A DNA stretch of 13,749 nt. Origin: an uncultured Eubacterium sp. (lineage in GTDB: Bacteria > Bacillota_A > Clostridia > Lachnospirales > Lachnospiraceae). The stretch is from the NCBI GenBank assembly GCA_947653505.1, contig CANTHI010000029.1, positions 1-13,749 on the forward strand, given 5' to 3'. A program made the position numbers and the translations under genes. How positions within the stretch are numbered: the stretch's first letter is position 1; each line of letters starts with the position of its first letter. Below, piece after piece: positions 6,655-13,749 of the stretch. A model generated the notes under the pieces. It saw only the letters and a program-made list of their open reading frames with translations. It did not search any database and had not been told where the DNA came from.

Positions 6655-8346
6655 TTATTCCAGCACAAACTGCCCCACAATTCCCTGCAGCTGTTCCGCC
6701 GAGTCAAAGCATTCTGATACCATCGTATTGGAAGCTCCTGTTTTGGATACCATATCGCTTGTCTTTTCCGCAATCTCCGCAATCCCGGTAGAAGATTCCC
6801 CGACGGTTTCGCTGATGCCGCTGACAGCCTGCGCAATGGCTTCGATCGCTCCTGTCAGCTCGCTGACCGCATCACTGACGCTTTCCATGCTGCCGCGGAA
6901 TACGGATGCGTCTTCCTGATACTGCCCGCTGACCTGCTCAAACTCTTTGTACTCCCCAATGACCGTATTCTCCAGAAATCCTGTCGTCTCCTCCAGACAG
7001 CCGGACATATTGGATACGGCATGATTGACTTCCGCTACAATCTCATCGATATCTGCTATTGCTTTTGAGGTCTGTTCCGCCAGTCCTCCGATCTCGGTCG
7101 CCACGACTGCGAATCCCCGGCCTGCTTCTCCGGCTCTGGCTGCCTCGATCGAAGCGTTGAGAGCCAGAAGACCTGTCTGGGAAGAGATCTCCATAATGGT
7201 CTGCGTCAGGGCATTGATCTTATCTACTGCTTTAGAGCCTTCAATCGCCTGATCGGATTTTACTTTTACGTTCTGATACATCTGCATCGTCCTGGTGCTG
7301 GCGTCTACTGTTTTTTTCCTCAGGCTCTCCGCGCGCTTCATGACTTCCTCAGAAGTCTTCGCACCTTCTGCAGCCATCGTATTCAGACCTTCGGTACCAT
7401 CTTTAATCATGCTGACATTTTCATTGATCGTTGCCGCTGTCGCTGCTGTCTCCTGCATACCTGCCGCCAGCTGCTGGCTCGTTGCGGAGTTGTCCGAACA
7501 CATCCGGTCTACATTTGTCGTAACATCCTGCAGCTGCTGTACATTGGAAGTGATCTGGTTTCCCACACTTTCGATATCATTGACGATCTGCCGCAGCTGA
7601 CCACGCATCAGCCGCACTTCCCTTGCCATTTTGCCTGTTTCATCCTTACGTCTGCATAACACCTCGCTGTACGGATTCTTTTTAAAATTAAATTTGGCTG
7701 TATCCGTAATAATCCCTGTCAGCCGCTCAATCGGATTGCTCAGCATCCGGCTGATCACAAAAGCCGCTATCATGCATAGGAACGTAGTAACAATAGAAAC
7801 CCGTACCATCGAAGCTGTCATATTATCAACCGGATCTACGATATCCGTTTCATCGATTGTCGTCACGACTACCATCTTCTGATTCGTGACTGCATATGCC
7901 GCAGTTTTTTTAACACCTTCCAGCTCATATTCTATCACGCCTTTTTCAGGAACCGCATTGGATTTGATTTTTTCTACAACCTCATTGATCGGCGGATTCG
8001 ATATCATCTGCCCGATACTATCCGTTACCGGATGGTACAGAATCTTTCCGTTTTCGTCCAGCAGATACGAATACGATGATTCGATGCCTTCCATCTTTAC
8101 ATTACTGACAATCGCCGTGCGGGTATCCTCGGTCATCTGACGTTCCGGTATCCCACTCAGCGTCTGTGCCGTATTTTCCGACACACTCAGCAGATATTCG
8201 TGATTTAGTCCTCTGACGGCATCCTCTGCCTTATTTCCGGCATTCGCCACATTTACCGTAACGCTGATCATCGATGCCAGTATTACTACAAGTGTTATCT
8301 TTAAAGACATGGAATGAAAGAACGTTACCCGGTCCTTAATTTTCAT
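6655..8346 (-). CDS. Methyl-accepting chemotaxis protein with Cache sensor
   Basis: This 563-residue chemoreceptor has a membrane helix at about 14-34, an extracytoplasmic Cache-like domain at about 37-178 (core near [16 protein letters not shown]), and a second helix at about 180-201. A HAMP linker (about 202-255) and a long signalling coiled coil to the C-terminus follow. The conserved hairpin tip that contacts CheA and CheW is at 386-430 ([14 protein letters not shown], then [15 protein letters not shown]). There is no C-terminal receptor-binding pentapeptide. The gene starts 82 nt after the upstream receptor gene ends, with no promoter seen between, so the two are probably co-transcribed. 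The nearest strong Shine-Dalgarno sequence (8361-8370) is 14 nt from this ATG, longer than ideal; an in-frame TGA just upstream rules out a longer form. The Cache fold suggests a small molecule such as an amino acid or carboxylate, which is family inference. Confidence 0.94.
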   Translation of the reverse strand: MKIKDRVTFFHSMSLKITLVVILASMISVTVNVANAGNKAEDAVRGLNHEYLLSVSENTAQTLSGIPERQMTEDTRTAIVSNVKMEGIESSYSYLLDENGKILYHPVTDSIGQMISNPPINEVVEKIKSNAVPEKGVIEYELEGVKKTAAYAVTNQKMVVVTTIDETDIVDPVDNMTASMVRVSIVTTFLCMIAAFVISRMLSNPIERLTGIITDTAKFNFKKNPYSEVLCRRKDETGKMAREVRLMRGQLRQIVNDIESVGNQITSNVQQLQDVTTNVDRMCSDNSATSQQLAAGMQETAATAATINENVSMIKDGTEGLNTMAAEGAKTSEEVMKRAESLRKKTVDASTRTMQMYQNVKVKSDQAIEGSKAVDKINALTQTIMEISSQTGLLALNASIEAARAGEAGRGFAVVATEIGGLAEQTSKAIADIDEIVAEVNHAVSNMSGCLEETTGFLENTVIGEYKEFEQVSGQYQEDASVFRGSMESVSDAVSELTGAIEAIAQAVSGISETVGESSTGIAEIAEKTSDMVSKTGASNTMVSECFDSAEQLQGIVGQFVLE

Positions 8347-8359
8347 AATTGTGTTTCAT
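8336..8359 (-). other. Possible 7-codon leader ORF overlapping the receptor start
   Basis: The AGGAGAGGAG at 8361-8370 is better placed for an ATG at 8359 than for the receptor ATG at 8346. That upstream ATG opens MKHNYEN and stops at 8336-8338, inside the receptor gene and in another frame. Translation of it could reinitiate at the receptor start. Such short overlaps also arise by chance. Confidence 0.2.
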
Positions 8360-8406
8360 ACTCCTCTCCTGTCAGAACGTGACAAAACAGACCCAGTTTT
8401 AACCTG

Positions 8407-8430
8407 ATTCCGTTTGAATTAATTCCGTTT
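8407..8430. repeat. 9-bp direct repeat between the two receptor genes
   Basis: ATTCCGTTT occurs at 8407-8415 and 8422-8430, a 15-bp period, with the second copy running into the stop codon of the upstream receptor gene. It could be a protein site or a slippage product; no role is evident. Confidence 0.35.
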
Positions 8431-10123
8431 AAAATTTAAATTTGTCCATCAGCTCTACCATTGCTTCAACCTGCGCCTTCTGCTCTTCACTAACTGCCGC
8501 TGTCTCCTGTGAGGTCGCAGAGTTGTTATCCACAACCGCGGATACCTGCTGCAGATTCGTCCGTACCTTGCGCATATGCTCTACATCGTTTTGCAGCATT
8601 ACGGCTATCTGGCTCATAGTCTCCGTCGCGGCGCTGGCGCCTACCATGACCTCGTCCATATTGGCTGCCGCCTCGTCCGCGATCGCGATCCCGCTGTCGA
8701 CTGCAGCAATCGCCGTCTCGATCAGTTTTGTCGTCTTTCCTGCTGCCTTGCCGGATTCTTCTGCCAGGCTCTTGACCTGCTCTGCCACGACCGCAAAGCC
8801 CTTGCCTGCTTCTCCGGCCCTGGCTGCTTCGATCGCCGCGTTTAATGACAGCAGATTCGTCTGGGAAGCAATATCTTCAATCGTTCCGATGATCGTCCCG
8901 ATCTGTTCGGAGCATCTGCTGATCTCTCCGATCGCCGTTTTTAACTCCTGCATTTTCGCATTGCCCTCTGATAACGTAACGCCTGCTTTCGATGCGATAT
9001 CTACAGATTCCTGCGCTTTCTTCATATTATTTTCCATACTCTGTGTCATATCTTCAAACGCATGTACCAGCTCTGTCACCTGTCCGGCCTGATCGGTGCT
9101 GCCTTCCGCCAGATCCTCCGCCGCATAGGCAAGCTGTTCGGAACCGCTGTCAATCTGTACAGATACCTGCTTTAGCGTTGTCAGTGTCTCACGCATCTTG
9201 CCGATAATCACGGTCAGCGATTCCCTGATCCTGACAAACTCTCCAACGTATTCCTGCTTCAGCTGGATATTATAATCCCCGTTGCCCATCCGCTCAAGCA
9301 CATCTGAAATCTCCTGCACCATATGTAACAGATTCTGCTTCATAAACGCAATCGCTGACACCATGCTGCCGACCTCACTGTCATCTTCCTTTAAATCCAG
9401 CGGCTCTTTAAAATCCCCGTCCGCAAGCGCCGCCATCTGGTCAGACACTTTTTTAATTGGCTCCAGCAGCTCGATCCTGGCAAACCGGATCATCCGGATA
9501 ATCTGCCAGATCACATAACCAAACGATACCATCAGTATACATGCCAGCAGAATCTGTACGACCTTTAATATTTTCTGCTGTTTTCCTTTGCGCGTATTGA
9601 TCGCCTGGATCGTCGCATCCGTCTGCGCATTGATCCGGTCGACCGCATCTGCGTATTCCGCGCTGAACACCTGCCGCTGCGCTTCTTCCAGATCTCCCTT
9701 ACCGGCAGCCTCAATCGCACGTTCCTCAGACGGAACCAGATTTTCCGACAATCCCGCAATCTCGTCCAGACTTGCCCACTCCTGTTTGGTAAGCCCGCAT
9801 TTTTCCAGCGCTTTCTTTGCTTTTTCCCGATTCTGGTCTTCATTCAGCTCTTTCATATATGCATCCGCATATTTCTGATCGCCTGTCACCGCATAAGAGC
9901 GGACTTCATAAGTCAGTGTTTTGGAGCCGACCCGGTACTGGTCCAGAGCAAGCGCTGCGTTCAGCTGAACGGTCTGCATATTGGATAAGACCAGATTAAA
10001 CACAGCAAAGCCCAGGATCAAAACTACACCGATACCCACAATTACAAATGCCTGTTTTACCAGACTGCGAAGCCGTGCTTCCTGACTGTTTTTTCCAATC
10101 CCTCCATGTTTTCTCTTTCCCAT
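8429..10123 (-). CDS. Methyl-accepting chemotaxis protein with four-helix-bundle sensor and tandem HAMP
   Basis: This 564-residue chemoreceptor has a basic N-terminus, a membrane helix at about 25-47, and a helical extracytoplasmic domain of about 135 residues (50-185) that resembles the four-helix-bundle ligand domain of MCPs. A second helix (about 187-209) leads to a HAMP domain (about 210-265). A further HAMP-like segment follows at about 268-322 ([13 protein letters not shown]). The signalling hairpin tip is at 418-456 ([13 protein letters not shown], then [15 protein letters not shown]). Like its neighbour it lacks a C-terminal pentapeptide. The start is supported by AAAGGAG at 10131-10137, seven nt upstream, and by a strong promoter at 10169-10197. 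It is the first gene of a likely two-receptor transcript. Its sensor is of a different class from the neighbour's, so the pair is unlikely to be a recent duplication. Confidence 0.94.
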   Translation of the reverse strand: MGKRKHGGIGKNSQEARLRSLVKQAFVIVGIGVVLILGFAVFNLVLSNMQTVQLNAALALDQYRVGSKTLTYEVRSYAVTGDQKYADAYMKELNEDQNREKAKKALEKCGLTKQEWASLDEIAGLSENLVPSEERAIEAAGKGDLEEAQRQVFSAEYADAVDRINAQTDATIQAINTRKGKQQKILKVVQILLACILMVSFGYVIWQIIRMIRFARIELLEPIKKVSDQMAALADGDFKEPLDLKEDDSEVGSMVSAIAFMKQNLLHMVQEISDVLERMGNGDYNIQLKQEYVGEFVRIRESLTVIIGKMRETLTTLKQVSVQIDSGSEQLAYAAEDLAEGSTDQAGQVTELVHAFEDMTQSMENNMKKAQESVDIASKAGVTLSEGNAKMQELKTAIGEISRCSEQIGTIIGTIEDIASQTNLLSLNAAIEAARAGEAGKGFAVVAEQVKSLAEESGKAAGKTTKLIETAIAAVDSGIAIADEAAANMDEVMVGASAATETMSQIAVMLQNDVEHMRKVRTNLQQVSAVVDNNSATSQETAAVSEEQKAQVEAMVELMDKFKF

Positions 10124-10168
10124 ATGATTTCTCCTTTGATGTTATACAGAATTTAAAATACTAAATCT

Positions 10169-10197
10169 ATTATACTCATCCTGAAAGAGCGGGTCAA
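10169..10197 (-). promoter_or_regulatory. Sigma-A promoter of the chemoreceptor pair
   Basis: On the minus strand, TTGACC (10192-10197) and a perfect TATAAT (10169-10174) are separated by exactly 17 nt. The start of transcription would be near 10162, leaving a leader of about 38 nt. The element follows the kinase stop codon by fewer than 20 nt, with no terminator seen between, so read-through from the kinase operon may add to expression. It looks like a housekeeping rather than a SigD flagellar promoter. Confidence 0.8.
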
Positions 10198-10213
10198 GGC
10201 TGGTGTGAAATTT

Positions 10214-11476
10214 TTATTTCCGAAATACAGCCGTCACACACATTTCTCCATCCTGTACCTGAGCAAAGATCTCCCCGTCCATCCGCTGCATCAGCCCCCG
10301 GCAGATATACAGTCCCAGACCGCTGCCCGTACTGCCCCGGGCGTTTGATCCCCGCCAGAAGCTGTCAAAAATATGTAAAAACTCGGATTCCGGCAGTGTA
10401 TTGCCGCTGTTTTTTACCGTAACGAGCACGCAGTCTTCTTCTTCCCCAAACACGAGCGCAATGCTTCTCCCATCTCCATATTTTACCGCATTTTCCATCA
10501 GATTCTGCAGCACCTCCACACCCCGGTCAAAATCACCCTTTACCAGGCAGTCCGGATAGTCCCCGATAAAAAACTGCGTATGCAGAAGCTTTAATTTATC
10601 TTCATAATAAGAAGCTGTCTTTTTGACCAGCTCTGACAAATAAAATCCATCCTTTCCGATCTCAATATTTAAAAAATCCTCCCCGCAGGCTTTGATCATC
10701 TGTGTCACAAATCCGCCGATCTCATCTGCCTTTGCTTCTATGTTCCCCGCAATCCCGTCCAGCTGCCGGACGTCGGCATACAGATGTCTGGAAATGACTC
10801 TGGTATACAGCTTTATGGCAGATAACGGCGTCTTGATATCGTGGGATACCGACAAAATCAGCGTCTTTTGCGCACACTGCAGGGAAAGCTCCTGCTGCTT
10901 CATCTGCTCTATATGCTCCCGCAAAAGATCCATCCCCCATAGAAACCTGCCAAAGTAACGGTTCTTACGCTCCGGCAGCGGAACGGTAAGCCTGCCTTTG
11001 GAAAGCTCATATGGAATATCCTTCATCGCTTCAAACGGCCGGATCAGATTCCGCCTGATATAAATGAGCACACCTGCCAGCACCAGACCGGCTCCCGCAA
11101 GCGCCAGATTCATCTGTCTGGTCACACATCCGCGCCAGTACGACGTATCCATCGTATAATCAAACCGGTAAAGGTCCCCCTGTATCAGCCGGATACAGCA
11201 GTCGCTGTCCGTCTCCTCCAGAAACTGCTGCAGCCTGTCAGCCGCCATGTTCTGCGCATCCTCGCAGCGTTTCACCTGACGGATATACTCACAGCCGGAT
11301 AAATCCAGGCGCTCCCATCCGTTGTTACGGATCTGCTTTACGAGTCTGGCTGTTTCTACAAGGTACATACGGCCATGCGTGCGCGGTTCCATGTAGTGGA
11401 TGTTCAGATTTGCTGTTAGAAAAAGAACTGTGATCAGCAGGAATACTGCTGCGGATAGTCTGTTGTAGCTTTTCAT
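10214..11476 (-). CDS. Sensor histidine kinase
   Basis: This 420-residue membrane sensor kinase is the partner of the adjacent response regulator. Membrane helices lie at about 8-27 and 123-141 and flank an extracytoplasmic loop of about 95 residues containing five cysteines (C62, C71, C93, C94, C117). A HAMP-like linker (about 142-195) leads to the phosphoacceptor H212 (SVSHDIKTPLSAIKLY). The catalytic domain shows the N box (N325 and N329 in LQNLMENAVKYGDG), a variant G1 box (VKNSGNT, about 354-360), the F box (IFDSFWRG) and the G2 box (GSGLGLYI). A weak AAGGA sequence about 10 nt upstream supports the start. It lies 114 nt after the regulator gene and is the last gene of the ABC-transporter operon. 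The cysteine-rich loop suggests a redox, metal or peptide signal, which is inference. Confidence 0.94.
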   Translation of the reverse strand: MKSYNRLSAAVFLLITVLFLTANLNIHYMEPRTHGRMYLVETARLVKQIRNNGWERLDLSGCEYIRQVKRCEDAQNMAADRLQQFLEETDSDCCIRLIQGDLYRFDYTMDTSYWRGCVTRQMNLALAGAGLVLAGVLIYIRRNLIRPFEAMKDIPYELSKGRLTVPLPERKNRYFGRFLWGMDLLREHIEQMKQQELSLQCAQKTLILSVSHDIKTPLSAIKLYTRVISRHLYADVRQLDGIAGNIEAKADEIGGFVTQMIKACGEDFLNIEIGKDGFYLSELVKKTASYYEDKLKLLHTQFFIGDYPDCLVKGDFDRGVEVLQNLMENAVKYGDGRSIALVFGEEEDCVLVTVKNSGNTLPESEFLHIFDSFWRGSNARGSTGSGLGLYICRGLMQRMDGEIFAQVQDGEMCVTAVFRK

Positions 11477-11590
11477 ACTTTCATTTCCTTTTTGCTGCTG
11501 GTTTTTTATGGCATCTGTTTAAATCCTGCTGGCGGCAGACAGATCACCGCCTCCCATCTGACGTCCGTATCGCCATCATATAACAGCCCT
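11477..11590 (-). other. Regulator-kinase gap with an open frame of uncertain meaning
   Basis: This gap is large compared with the six nt between ATPase and regulator. On the minus strand one frame stays open from a GTG at 11619, inside the end of the regulator gene, to a TAA at 11506-11508, giving 37 residues ending GFKQMP. No ribosome binding site supports it. A short GGCGG/CCGCC stem (11531-11551) lies in the gap but has no U run, so it is not a terminator. I make no functional call. Confidence 0.2.
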
Positions 11591-12259
11591 TCAGCTCCCC
11601 GGAAACTGATACCCGACACCCCAGACCGTAACAATCCGTTTCGGATGCTTCGGATCCTCCTCGATTTTCTGGCGCAGCCACTTGATATGTACCGTCAGCG
11701 TCTGCGGCTCTGAAAAGCTGTCCATCCCCCAGACCTTTTCAAACAAAAATTCTTTGCGCAGCGCCTTTCCTTTATTTTCCATCAGCAGCTCCAGCAGATC
11801 AAACTCTTTGGCTGTGAGTCCGATCTGCACGCCATTTTTCGTTACGGTCCGGCTGATTTTATTCAGGCACAGATCCCCATCTGTAATTTCATCCTGCGAA
11901 TACCTGTGTTTAAAGATGTTGTGGATTTTTGCCAGCATAATGTCAATGTCGTAAGGCTTTTCGATATAATCATCGGCTCCGGACAGCAGGCCGTTCAGCT
12001 GATCCTCTTTCTGGCTCTTTGCGCTGACAATCAGAATCGGGACATCCGCGGTGTCGCGGATCCTGCGGCAGACGTAAAAGCCATCCATACCGGGCAGCAT
12101 AATGTCCAGAATGACCAGTCTGATACCGCCTGCCGCAAACAGCTCCAGCGCCTGTTCGCCGCTCTGCGCGATACACACGGTATAATTTTCCGCCTGCAGA
12201 AAGCCACAGAGCAGCTGTGCCAGTTCCAGATTGTCCTCTACGATCAGAATATCCGCCAT
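11591..12259 (-). CDS. OmpR-family response regulator
   Basis: This 222-residue two-component regulator has a receiver domain (1-115) and a winged-helix DNA-binding domain (about 125-220). The receiver keeps the acidic pair E8-D9, phosphoacceptor D52 (VILDIMLPGMDG), S79 and K101 (IEKPY). The C-terminal domain shows the OmpR pattern, with GLTAKEFDLLELL, then TVHIKWLRQKIEEDP and the hairpin VWGVGYQF. The gene begins six nt after the ATPase stop codon with only a weak Shine-Dalgarno sequence (GATGG), which suggests translational coupling. Its targets probably include this transporter operon. In Vnc/Bce-type systems the regulator commonly controls its own ABC transporter; that is family knowledge, not shown here. 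Confidence 0.96.
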   Translation of the reverse strand: MADILIVEDNLELAQLLCGFLQAENYTVCIAQSGEQALELFAAGGIRLVILDIMLPGMDGFYVCRRIRDTADVPILIVSAKSQKEDQLNGLLSGADDYIEKPYDIDIMLAKIHNIFKHRYSQDEITDGDLCLNKISRTVTKNGVQIGLTAKEFDLLELLMENKGKALRKEFLFEKVWGMDSFSEPQTLTVHIKWLRQKIEEDPKHPKRIVTVWGVGYQFPGS

Positions 12260-12265
12260 GATTTG

Positions 12266-13030
12266 TTACCATCCCATCTCCATCAGCCAGTGATTCAGCT
12301 CCCGTTCCCGTTCCCGCATGGCTGTCTGCGTATACGGCCCGAGCTCATATTCTCCCTGTATATTCCCGTCTACAATATAAAGCACTCTGGTGCATTTTGC
12401 CGCCACCCTGATATCATGGGTGACAAGCAAAACAGCTGTCCCGTCTGCGTGAATCTTTGCCAGCTCTTCCATCACCTCTTCCGAAGCGCTCCGGTTCAGG
12501 GCTCCGGTCGGTTCATCGGCAAAAATCATCTTCGGGTGATTTACGAGACTTCTGCAGATACACGCCCGCTGGAGCTGGCCGCCGGATACCTCATGGATAT
12601 CATGATCTGCTATCTCTATAATACCAAGCCTGCGCATCAGGTCCTGTCCCAGACGTACCTTTTCCTTTCTGCCGACAGCATGTTTTTTCGACTGACAGGC
12701 CGGAAGGACAATATTATCTAAAACGGACAGATTTTTCAGCATATACATCTGCTGAAAGATAAATCCCATTTCATTCAGACGCAGATCTGCCAGCTGCGAC
12801 GCGGACAGCTGTGCCAGATTCCTGCCGCAGAAGCGCACTTCTCCTGCTGTAATCGTATCCATGCCGGATACTGTATACAGCAATGTGGACTTACCAGAGC
12901 CGGACGGGCCCATAACCGCAACCATTTCCCCTTCCTGGATCGTCAGATTTACATTTCTGAGTACGTGATTCTGGCGTTTGTCCGCAATATAGGTTTTGCA
13001 TAAATTTTTTACTTCTAATATATGTTCCAT
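12266..13030 (-). CDS. ABC transporter ATP-binding protein (MacB/LolD-like)
   Basis: This 254-residue ATPase is the energy-coupling subunit for the FtsX-type permease encoded just upstream. The motifs, numbered from the start chosen here, are Walker A GPSGSGKST (41-49), Q-loop Q93, signature VSGGQLQRA (148-156), Walker B with E173 (MIFADEPTG) and H-loop H205 (LVTHD). The LNEMGFIFQQMYML stretch is typical of MacB/LolD/BceA-type subunits that work with FtsX permeases. The D-loop reads GALN rather than the usual SALD. I place the start at 13030 because AAAGGAG (13038-13044) lies seven nt upstream of it. The open frame extends to an ATG at 13081, but that start adds 17 non-conserved residues and lacks such a site; 13033 is also possible. 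Confidence 0.95.
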   Translation of the reverse strand: MEHILEVKNLCKTYIADKRQNHVLRNVNLTIQEGEMVAVMGPSGSGKSTLLYTVSGMDTITAGEVRFCGRNLAQLSASQLADLRLNEMGFIFQQMYMLKNLSVLDNIVLPACQSKKHAVGRKEKVRLGQDLMRRLGIIEIADHDIHEVSGGQLQRACICRSLVNHPKMIFADEPTGALNRSASEEVMEELAKIHADGTAVLLVTHDIRVAAKCTRVLYIVDGNIQGEYELGPYTQTAMRERERELNHWLMEMGW

Positions 13031-13037
13031 CATTTTT

Positions 13038-13044
13038 CTCCTTT
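13038..13044 (-). promoter_or_regulatory. Ribosome binding site that sets the ATPase start
   Basis: AAAGGAG on the minus strand lies seven nt before the ATG at 13030 and four nt before the one at 13033. It argues against the longer reading from 13081. Confidence 0.7.
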
Positions 13045-13097
13045 TATTATAACCTGTTTCCAGACTGATTTCTACCTGCAATTTTTAATCCGATACC

Positions 13098-13749
13098 CTA
13101 CTCCGTATCCGACGCATCCGATGCCGGTATGTTTCTTACCTGTAAAGCTGTGCCAAGGCCTGCCAGAACAGTAACCGCAAATACAACAAGCGGATACAGC
13201 ACATATACTTCCAGCGGCCGGATTTCAAACGTAATACTCTGCGCTCCCATGATCTGAAAGACCGGTGTAACCATAACCTCTGACAGCGGTGTGGACAAGA
13301 TCACTGCAAATACCGATGCCGCAAGCAGCACCATACCGATGCGCAGCGCCTGCCATACTGCCAGTGAGCCATTCCCAAAACCAATAGCTTTGAGCATCGC
13401 GATCTCTCCGCGTTCTTTTGTAAGAAAACTTTTTACCATCAGCACCGTAACCAGCAGGTTGATACACAAAACAACCATTAAAATCAGATACTTCATTCCT
13501 TTCAGCTGTCCGCTGATATCGCCGATCATCTCACTCACATATTCTCCCGCCGTATAGACCTCATAATCCGGAAACCATTCTTTCAGGTCTTCTTTTCTTT
13601 GTTCCAGCTGTCCGGAATCCGGCCCGTCCGTATACCGGATCTGTACGCCAAAGCTTCCAAAGACATAACTGTAATCCAGTTCTTCCCTCTCGTAAAAGCG
13701 GTTGATCTTTTCCGAAATCCGATAATCCCTGTAGAACCCGTCCCCCGTC
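13098..13749 (-). CDS. FtsX-type ABC transporter permease, C-terminal part (cut by window end)
   Basis: The frame stays open from the TAG stop at 13098-13100 to the window edge, so this is the last 216 residues of a larger protein. An internal methionine at 13538 is not the true start. The visible part begins with about 80 soluble residues, presumably the end of an extracytoplasmic domain. Three membrane helices follow at about 85-108, 135-157 and 180-203 of the visible part. The sequence between the first two (KERGEIAMLKAIGF) is the conserved cytoplasmic loop of the FtsX permease family. Such permeases in MacB, Vex or Bce-type systems handle peptides, antimicrobials or lipids without a classical translocation pore. 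The ATPase gene follows 67 nt downstream. Substrate unknown; the N-terminal part and any further permease gene lie outside the window. Confidence 0.92.
   Translation of the reverse strand, partial: TGDGFYRDYRISEKINRFYEREELDYSYVFGSFGVQIRYTDGPDSGQLEQRKEDLKEWFPDYEVYTAGEYVSEMIGDISGQLKGMKYLILMVVLCINLLVTVLMVKSFLTKERGEIAMLKAIGFGNGSLAVWQALRIGMVLLAASVFAVILSTPLSEVMVTPVFQIMGAQSITFEIRPLEVYVLYPLVVFAVTVLAGLGTALQVRNIPASDASDTE

Noticed and set aside
11473..11484. Three-codon leader (MKV) overlapping the kinase start
   Set aside because: Its ATG directly abuts the Shine-Dalgarno sequence, so it could not be initiated from it; the kinase ATG is better spaced.
11906..12721. 271-residue plus-strand open frame
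   Set aside because: It spans two well-supported minus-strand genes (regulator and ATPase) in antisense and looks like neither a known family nor a coding sequence.
13046..13051. TATAAT as an internal promoter for the ATPase gene
   Set aside because: No -35 box is present, and transcription would start within the ribosome binding site.

Overview
The window looks like a chromosomal segment from an anaerobic Gram-positive of the class Clostridia, most likely a Lachnospiraceae gut bacterium. The evidence is strong AAGGAG-type ribosome binding sites, sigma-A-like promoters, a lipid-independent signal peptide on a multidomain secreted GH43 enzyme, Cache-type chemoreceptors, and an FtsX-type ABC transporter next to an OmpR/histidine kinase pair. 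The assignment to family is inference from protein style. No rRNA, tRNA, CRISPR array, transposase or phage gene is visible.

Layout. Positions 1-379 carry no gene. They hold four head-to-tail 31-bp repeats, a 15-bp repeat block that reads as a pentapeptide series but has no start codon, a decayed outlying repeat copy, and a hairpin terminator. Next on the minus strand are a secreted GH43 arabinanase-like enzyme (380-2977) and a cytoplasmic M19 dipeptidase (3154-4089). A divergent promoter region follows, then one plus-strand gene (4308-6530) for a membrane Cache protein with a decayed GGDEF domain and an intact EAL domain, predicted to be a c-di-GMP phosphodiesterase. A long, nearly perfect inverted repeat (6555-6615) separates it from two tandem minus-strand chemoreceptor genes (6655-8346 and 8429-10123), which have a clear sigma-A promoter at 10169-10197. 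The rest, all on the minus strand, is the downstream part of an operon in the order FtsX-type permease (cut by the window end), ABC ATPase, OmpR-family response regulator, sensor histidine kinase.

How the genes fit together. The centre of the window concerns environmental sensing. Three membrane receptors with extracytoplasmic ligand domains feed c-di-GMP turnover or chemotaxis, next to a secreted enzyme predicted to cut arabinan from plant pectin. A foraging link between polysaccharide release and motility is plausible but unproven, because these genes are on separate transcripts. The permease-ATPase-regulator-kinase operon resembles the Vex/Vnc-type or Bce-type systems that sense or export peptides and antimicrobials. 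I see no convincing wholly new system. The least explained elements are non-coding: the 31-bp and 15-bp repeat blocks and the hairpin between the convergent genes.
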